Assembly (NCBI RefSeq): GCF_900459175.1 | Contig: NZ_UHFA01000002.1 | Location: forward strand, 1,302,001-1,366,000 | Reading direction: 5' to 3' | DNA: 64,000 nucleotides | Source of the DNA: Streptococcus downei MFe28 | GTDB taxonomy: Bacteria > Bacillota > Bacilli > Lactobacillales > Streptococcaceae | Shown: piece after piece, positions 59,621 through 64,000 of the stretch | Numbering within the stretch: position 1 is the stretch's first letter | How the letters are laid out: each line of letters starts with the position of its first letter | Translations under genes and position numbers: made by a program | The notes under the pieces: generated by a model | Seen by the model: only the letters and a program-made list of their open reading frames with translations | The model's database searches: none | What the model was told of the DNA's origin: nothing

Positions 59621-60611
59621 AGAAAAGATTACTGATATTACCATTATTGGCGGGGGACCTGTTGGTCTCTTTGCTGCCTTTTATGCTGGGTTGAGGGGTA
59701 TGTCTGTCAAGATTATTGAAAGCCTGTCTGAGTTAGGTGGCCAACCAGCCGTCCTTTATCCGGAGAAGATTATCTATGATATCCCTGCCTATCCCAAGAC
59801 CAATGGGGTTGAGCTGACTGAGAATCTCTTGGGTCAGTTGGATCGCTTCAAGGATAGCACCGAGATTTGTCTGAAAGAGGAAGTCCTATCTTTTGAAAAA
59901 AAGGATGGTATTTTTACGATTGAGACTAACAAGGGGCAACATCTGTCGCGGGCTATCATCATTGCCTGTGGCAATGGGGCCTTTGCTCCAAGAACCCTTG
60001 GACTGGAAGGCGAAGAAGGCTATGCTGATAACAATCTCTTTTACAATGTCCATAAGTTAGACCAATTTGCGGGTAAAAAGGTGGTTATCTGTGGTGGTGG
60101 CGATTCAGCTGTGGATTGGGCTTTGCATCTGGAATCCCTTGCTGAGAGTGTGACCATCGTTCACCGCCGGGATGCCTTTCGGGCTCAAGAGCACAGCGTC
60201 GAGCTTTTGCAAGGCTCTTCTGTCAAGATTATGACGCCTTTTGTTCCCTTAGAGCTCCATGGTGATGGCAAAAACTTGACTGCTCTCTCCATCCAAAAGG
60301 TTAAGGCAGAAGAAGTGGTAGAACTTGACCTGGATGCCATGATTGTCAGCTTTGGTTTTTCGACCAATAATAAGAATCTGCGCAACTGGGGCATTGACTA
60401 CAAGCGGACCAATATCGCTGTCTCCCCAGTCTTTCAGACCAGTCAAGAGGGTGTCTATGCTATCGGGGATGCTGCTGACTATGATGGCAAGGTCGACCTG
60501 ATTGCCACAGGTTTCGGGGAAGCGCCAACGGCCATCAATCACGCTATCAGCTACATCTATCCCGACCGAGACAATCGGGCGGTCCACTCAACATCCTTAA
60601 TCAAGGAGTAG
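59613..60611 (+). CDS. Ferredoxin/flavodoxin--NADP+ reductase (thioredoxin reductase-like type)
   Basis: A 332-residue FAD/NADPH flavoprotein. FAD motif [20 protein letters not shown] at residue 9 onward, [18 protein letters not shown] motif [17 protein letters not shown], and the C-terminal FAD segment [14 protein letters not shown]. The redox C-x-x-C of thioredoxin reductase is absent, which marks the YumC-type ferredoxin reductases. Coupled to trmD by an 8-base overlap. Confidence 0.93.
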   Translation: MTEEKITDITIIGGGPVGLFAAFYAGLRGMSVKIIESLSELGGQPAVLYPEKIIYDIPAYPKTNGVELTENLLGQLDRFKDSTEICLKEEVLSFEKKDGIFTIETNKGQHLSRAIIIACGNGAFAPRTLGLEGEEGYADNNLFYNVHKLDQFAGKKVVICGGGDSAVDWALHLESLAESVTIVHRRDAFRAQEHSVELLQGSSVKIMTPFVPLELHGDGKNLTALSIQKVKAEEVVELDLDAMIVSFGFSTNNKNLRNWGIDYKRTNIAVSPVFQTSQEGVYAIGDAADYDGKVDLIATGFGEAPTAINHAISYIYPDRDNRAVHSTSLIKE

Positions 60612-60624
60612 ATGAAAATGTTTT

Positions 60625-61032
60625 GAGGTTGGGACGAAATGTCTCAGCTTTGTTTATTTATGCAGTATCAAACGTTTGACGCAGTGGTTGATTTGTGATG
60701 AGTGACTTGACACTTTAGTGGTTAGTCATTCACATGCCAGTGAAACGGCGGTAAGGTCCTTATCCCTTGCAGGCAGGGATAGGTCCAAGGGCCTGGGAGA
60801 CCCTTGGAGAAAATAAAATCAACTTTGCGGAGGCGGGAAAGCGAGGATAGTCTGGGGATAGACTAGACTTCCCGCGACAGGTCCCTTACAAACTCGATGA
60901 TAGTTTGAAAGGGAAACTAAGTAAGAGAGCCTAGTAGTTCGCAAAATGGCGACTACTGTAGGGACTTTCTTAAACCTTAAAATTAAGGAGTGAGGTAAAT
61001 CAATTTGACGAAATACTGATTCCTGTCCCATT
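60625..61032 (-). repeat. Family A intergenic repeat, long copy, inverted orientation
   Basis: The ends GAGGTTGGGACGAAA and TTCCTGTCCCATTCTC are inverted. The segment GATGAGTGACTTGACACTT... to GGTAAGGTCCTTATCCC (60.70-60.77 kb) is the reverse complement of 4.00-4.08 kb with few changes. The middle (CTGGGAGACCCTTGGAGAAA, CGCGACAGG, CGATGATAGTTTG) matches 29.7-29.9 kb. Confidence 0.7.
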
Positions 61033-61059
61033 CTCTATTTTTTACTAGGAGGTGCTTTT

Positions 61060-61755
61060 ATGCCAGTTAATGAATACGGCCAAATCATTGGTCAAGCTGC
61101 AGATGACAGTCTGGGATCACGCCCTGAGATTTCTTCTTTAGAGGGGACTAGTTGTAGCGTTGAAAAGCTGGACTATGAGCGAGATTTTACGGACCTCTAT
61201 GAGTTCTTTGGGCCAGATGCTAATTTGCCTGATTGGACCTATTTACCTATTTCTGGAGGGATGACTAGGGAGGCTTTCGCCCAACTCTTGTCGGACTGGT
61301 CTCAATCAGCAGACCCCTACTTCTTGGTCGTACGCGATAAGAGCAGTCAAAAAGCTGTGGGAATTTTTTCTCTCATGCGCCTCAATCGGCAAGCCCGCTC
61401 CGTTGAGATGGGCTGGGTCATCTATTCGCCTCAACTGCAAAGGAGTCGCCTTGCAACCGAAGCCCAATACCTGGTCATGAAATATGTTTTTGAGGACTTG
61501 GGCTATCGTCGCTATGAATGGAAATGTGACCATCTCAACGAGCGCTCCCGTAAGGCAGCCCAAAGGTTGGGCTTCACTTTTGAAGGAACCTGGCGCCAAG
61601 CTACTATCTATAAAGGAAGAAGTCGAGATACGGATTGGCTCTCTATTATAGATTCCGAGTGGCCTGCCAATAAGCTTGCCCTAGAAGCCTGGTTAGACCC
61701 AGCTAACTTCACCTCAGACGGTCAGCAGCTTAAATCCCTAAGTGACTTTCGCTAG
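61060..61755 (+). CDS. GNAT-family N-acetyltransferase (RimJ/RimL type)
   Basis: A 231-residue acetyltransferase. An N-terminal extension precedes the GNAT core: VVRDKSSQKAVGIFSLMRLN, EMGWVIYSPQLQRSRLATEA (acetyl-CoA-binding loop) and YRRYEWKCDHLNERSRKAAQ, then LGFTFEGTWRQATIYKGRSR. These phrases are typical of RimJ/RimL-like enzymes acting on protein N-termini or small amines. TAGGAGGTG is the ribosome site. Monocistronic. Confidence 0.9.
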   Translation: MPVNEYGQIIGQAADDSLGSRPEISSLEGTSCSVEKLDYERDFTDLYEFFGPDANLPDWTYLPISGGMTREAFAQLLSDWSQSADPYFLVVRDKSSQKAVGIFSLMRLNRQARSVEMGWVIYSPQLQRSRLATEAQYLVMKYVFEDLGYRRYEWKCDHLNERSRKAAQRLGFTFEGTWRQATIYKGRSRDTDWLSIIDSEWPANKLALEAWLDPANFTSDGQQLKSLSDFR

Positions 61756-61784
61756 GGCTGCAGTAGCAAAGGTCGGCTGCAGTA

Positions 61785-61865
61785 GCGACGGCCGAAGCTA
61801 TAGTCAATCAGTTAGTGAGAAATTAGAGACTGGATCGACTTCCCCTAACCGTTTGATGTTCGTTT
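61785..61865. repeat. Partial family B-like repeat
   Basis: TCAGTTAGTGAGAAATTAGAG and CTTCCCCTAACC resemble the TTAGTGAGAAGTTTAGG and TTCCCTTA phrases of family B. Two tandem GGCTGCAGTAGC units lie at 61756-61785. Confidence 0.4.
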
Positions 61866-61996
61866 AAACAAGACCTGTCCAATATCATGTAGAATCTTGC
61901 TAAATTCTCAGGAAAAGTCCTAGTTTTGGACATTAACTGGAACTTACTTTGAGAATTTGGGCATGTAGAGTCTTGATAGATTTTGGAAGAAAATGC

Positions 61997-62043
61997 TTGA
62001 CATTGGCAGGAATAGTTTTATAATGAAAATGTAAACGATTGCA
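61997..62043 (+). promoter_or_regulatory. fru operon promoter with CcpA (cre) site
   Basis: TTGACA (61997-62002), 16 bases, TATAAT (62019-62024). ATGTAAACGATTGCA at 62029-62043 matches the cre consensus at 14 of 15 positions, immediately downstream of the -10, where bound CcpA would block transcription. Confidence 0.9.
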
Positions 62044-62057
62044 AAGGAGGTGTTGGT

Positions 62058-62801
62058 ATTCTAAAGTCAGAGCGAAAACGGCTGATTATGGACCAGCTAA
62101 GTCAAGCTGATTTTGTGACCTTGGACCATTTGGTATCTATACTGAAATCCTCTGAATCAACGGTTCGTCGGGATTTGGATGAACTTGAAGCTGAGCATAA
62201 ACTTCACCGCATCCATGGTGGTGCCGAGAAACTGCACAGTCTTCAAGAAGAGCTCAGTGTCCAGCAGAAAGCTATCAAAAACGTTCAAGAAAAGAAGTTA
62301 ATTGCGCATGCCGCTAAGGAGCGGATTTGCCAAGGTGATGTTATCTTTATCGAAGCGGGAACGACCAATGAACTTCTAGTTGATTGCTTGAATCGCATTG
62401 ATATTACCGTGGTGACCAATTCCATTCATCACGCTATTAAGTTGTCTGAGAAGGGAATTCCCACAGTTATGATTGGGGGGAATGTTAAGATTTCAACAGA
62501 TGCCAATGTTGGTCCTATTGCGCTCCAGCAACTTAATCAGCTCAATTTTGATCGTGCTTTCTTAGGAGCAAATGGTGCAGATTGTGATAATCTGACAACG
62601 CCCGATATCTATGAAGGAGCGATTAAGGAGATGGTTATTGCCAACAGTAAGGAAACTTTTGTCTTGGCTGATAGCAGCAAGTTAGGAAAAATTTATTTTG
62701 CTAAGTTTGCCAAAGTTGAGGAAGTGACCTTGATTATCAACCGTTCCTCTAACGCCATTGTCAACACAATAAAAGAAAAAACGAAGGTGATTGAAGTATG
62801 A
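62058..62801 (+). CDS. fruR: DeoR-family repressor of the fructose operon
   Basis: A 247-residue DeoR regulator. Helix-turn-helix DFVTLDHLVSILKSSESTVRRDLDEL is followed by the phosphosugar-sensing domain with IFIEAGTTNELLVDCL and VVTNSIHHA. AAAGGAGG (62043-62050) is 7 bases before ATT 62058, which encodes the first residue of the family N-terminus (x-LKSERKRLIMDQL). No ATG, GTG or TTG lies between the ribosome site and ATG 62088, which would remove the first ten residues. Start is therefore placed at AUU. The stop overlaps fruK (ATGA). Confidence 0.9.
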   Translation: MLKSERKRLIMDQLSQADFVTLDHLVSILKSSESTVRRDLDELEAEHKLHRIHGGAEKLHSLQEELSVQQKAIKNVQEKKLIAHAAKERICQGDVIFIEAGTTNELLVDCLNRIDITVVTNSIHHAIKLSEKGIPTVMIGGNVKISTDANVGPIALQQLNQLNFDRAFLGANGADCDNLTTPDIYEGAIKEMVIANSKETFVLADSSKLGKIYFAKFAKVEEVTLIINRSSNAIVNTIKEKTKVIEV

Positions 62802-63709
62802 TTTATACAGTAACCCTTAACCCTTCCATCGACTTTATTGTTCGTTTGGACAAGGTTGTTGTCGGTAGCGTCAACCGCATGACCAGCGATGATAAGTTTG
62901 CAGGCGGTAAGGGCATCAATGTTAGTCGGATTTTGCAACGTCTGGGCGTAGAAAATACTGCGACCGGCTTTCTAGGTGGTTTCACCGGCAAGTTTGTTGA
63001 AGATGGTCTCAAGGCTGAAAACATCAGAACAAAATTTGTTAAGGTCGATCAGGATACTCGCATTAATGTCAAAATCAAGGCAGATGATGAGACAGAAATC
63101 AATGGTGCGGGACCTGAAATCAGTCCGGAGCAGTTAGCTGATTTAGAGGCTATCCTTACAGGTCTGTCAGCTGATGATACAGTGGTCTTTGCCGGTTCTG
63201 CCCCTAGCAGTCTGGGCAACCAGATCTATAATCGTTTGATTCCTGCTGCTAGGCAAGCAGGAGCTCAGGTAGTCTGCGACTTTGAGGGGCAAACTCTCTT
63301 GGACTCCCTCAATTATCAGCCGCTCCTCGTTAAACCTAACAACCATGAGTTGGAAGTCATCTTTGATGTTAAGCTCAATGGTTTAGCAGATGTTGAAAAG
63401 TATGCTAGAGAGATTCTAGCCAAAGGTGCCCAAAATGTTATCATCTCTATGGCTGGTGACGGGGCTCTGCTGGTAACGCCAGAAGCTGCTTACTTTGCTA
63501 AACCAATCAAAGGTCAGGTTAAGAACTCGGTTGGAGCGGGTGATTCGATGGTCGCTGGTTTTACCGGTGAATTTGTCAAGTCTGCTGATCCAATTGAGGC
63601 TCTCAAGTGGGGTGTGGCCTGCGGGACCTCAACGGCCTTCTCAGATGACCTAGCCGACATCGATTTTATTAAAGAAACCTATCAAAAAGTAGAGGTAGAA
63701 AAACTATGA
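62798..63709 (+). CDS. fruK: 1-phosphofructokinase
   Basis: A 303-residue PfkB-family kinase converting fructose-1-phosphate to fructose-1,6-bisphosphate. Motifs: TLNPSIDFIVRLD, GGKGINVSRIL (first PfkB signature), VKPNNHELE, and SVGAGDSMVAGF with the catalytic aspartate. Translation is coupled to fruR and to fruA (4-base overlaps). Confidence 0.96.
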   Translation: MIYTVTLNPSIDFIVRLDKVVVGSVNRMTSDDKFAGGKGINVSRILQRLGVENTATGFLGGFTGKFVEDGLKAENIRTKFVKVDQDTRINVKIKADDETEINGAGPEISPEQLADLEAILTGLSADDTVVFAGSAPSSLGNQIYNRLIPAARQAGAQVVCDFEGQTLLDSLNYQPLLVKPNNHELEVIFDVKLNGLADVEKYAREILAKGAQNVIISMAGDGALLVTPEAAYFAKPIKGQVKNSVGAGDSMVAGFTGEFVKSADPIEALKWGVACGTSTAFSDDLADIDFIKETYQKVEVEKL

Positions 63710-64000
63710 AAATTCAAGACGTCTTGCGAAAAGAAGTCATGATCATGGATTTGCAAGCAACCACCAAGGAAGCTGCCATTGATGAAATGATTTCTTCCTT
63801 GGTTGATAAGGGCATTGTCACCGATTTCGATACCTTTAAAACAGGTATTATGAATCGGGAAGCGCAAACTTCAACCGGTTTGGGTGATGGAATAGCTATG
63901 CCCCACAGTAAGAATGCTGCTGTTAAAGAGGCAACCGTCCTCTTTGCTAAATCAGCCAAGGGAGTTGATTATGAAGCCTTGGACGGTCAGCCAACTGACC
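63706..64000 (+). CDS. fruA: PTS fructose transporter EIIABC (partial, N-terminus only)
   Basis: The first 98 codons encode the EIIA domain of a fructose phosphotransferase permease: MKIQDVLRKEVMIMDLQATT, then TGLGDGIAMPHSKN with phospho-acceptor His67. It overlaps the fruK stop by 4 bases and runs off the right edge. It imports fructose as fructose-1-phosphate for FruK. Confidence 0.93.
   Translation, partial: MKIQDVLRKEVMIMDLQATTKEAAIDEMISSLVDKGIVTDFDTFKTGIMNREAQTSTGLGDGIAMPHSKNAAVKEATVLFAKSAKGVDYEALDGQPTD

Noticed and set aside
1..64000. Prophage or large integrative element
   Set aside because: No integrase, portal, terminase or relaxase seen; the truncated tRNA-Leu alone is not enough.

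Overview
The window is a chromosomal stretch of a low-GC Firmicute, almost certainly a Streptococcus. Evidence is the gene content (DprA, split coaB/coaC, rpsP-khpA, rimM-trmD, fruR-fruK-fruA, streptococcal EntA-type immunity proteins, BOX-like repeats) and dense, short-spaced operons with AGGAGG ribosome sites. The short NlmE-like export adaptor and ComE-like promoter boxes point towards the mutans group, but the species cannot be fixed from sequence reading alone.

Layout. 1-7.5 kb: ECF transporter subunit, coaC, coaB, fhs, a flavoprotein disulfide reductase and cardiolipin synthase. 7.7-9.4 kb: a dead IS1182-type element. 9.5-25.7 kb: a LysR/DUF4865 pair, asd, dapA, a MocR/ECF pair with overlapping promoters, rbgA-rnhB, two neighbouring acetyltransferases (one broken by UAG, one fused to a ROK kinase), dprA, topA, a large membrane protein and an SGNH hydrolase. 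25.7-30 kb: a decayed zone with DUF2809 and amidohydrolase pseudogenes, patatin, YbaK and many intergenic repeats.

30-48 kb is the most interesting part: a quorum-sensing bacteriocin island. A LytTR regulator and HPK10 kinase are followed by a convergent C39-peptidase ABC exporter and its short adaptor. Then come six double-glycine peptides (a pediocin-like class IIa peptide with a shortened disulfide loop, two candidate two-peptide pairs and a BlpC-like pheromone candidate), a dead twin of the pheromone gene, immunity proteins, a thioredoxin-like accessory protein, small membrane proteins and a MacAB-type efflux operon. Seven copies of a paired direct repeat (TTCACGAC, period exactly 21 bp) mark the regulon. 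Where a -10 is intact it lies 28-29 bp beyond the second repeat. The pair next to the two-component system is cut off from its genes by the second IS copy. Three bacteriocin transcripts carry a conserved two-hairpin leader.

48-64 kb: an orphan EIIC with a DUF915 hydrolase, an SDR enzyme, a SnoaL/ArsR divergent pair, rpsP-khpA, a PadR-controlled operon with two perfect operators, tRNA-Gln, a truncated tRNA-Leu, CsbD, a frameshifted DUF3290 gene, rimM-trmD-ferredoxin reductase, a GNAT acetyltransferase, and the CcpA-controlled fructose operon running off the right edge. Many genes here are broken by single mutations, and every in-frame nonsense interruption found is UAG.
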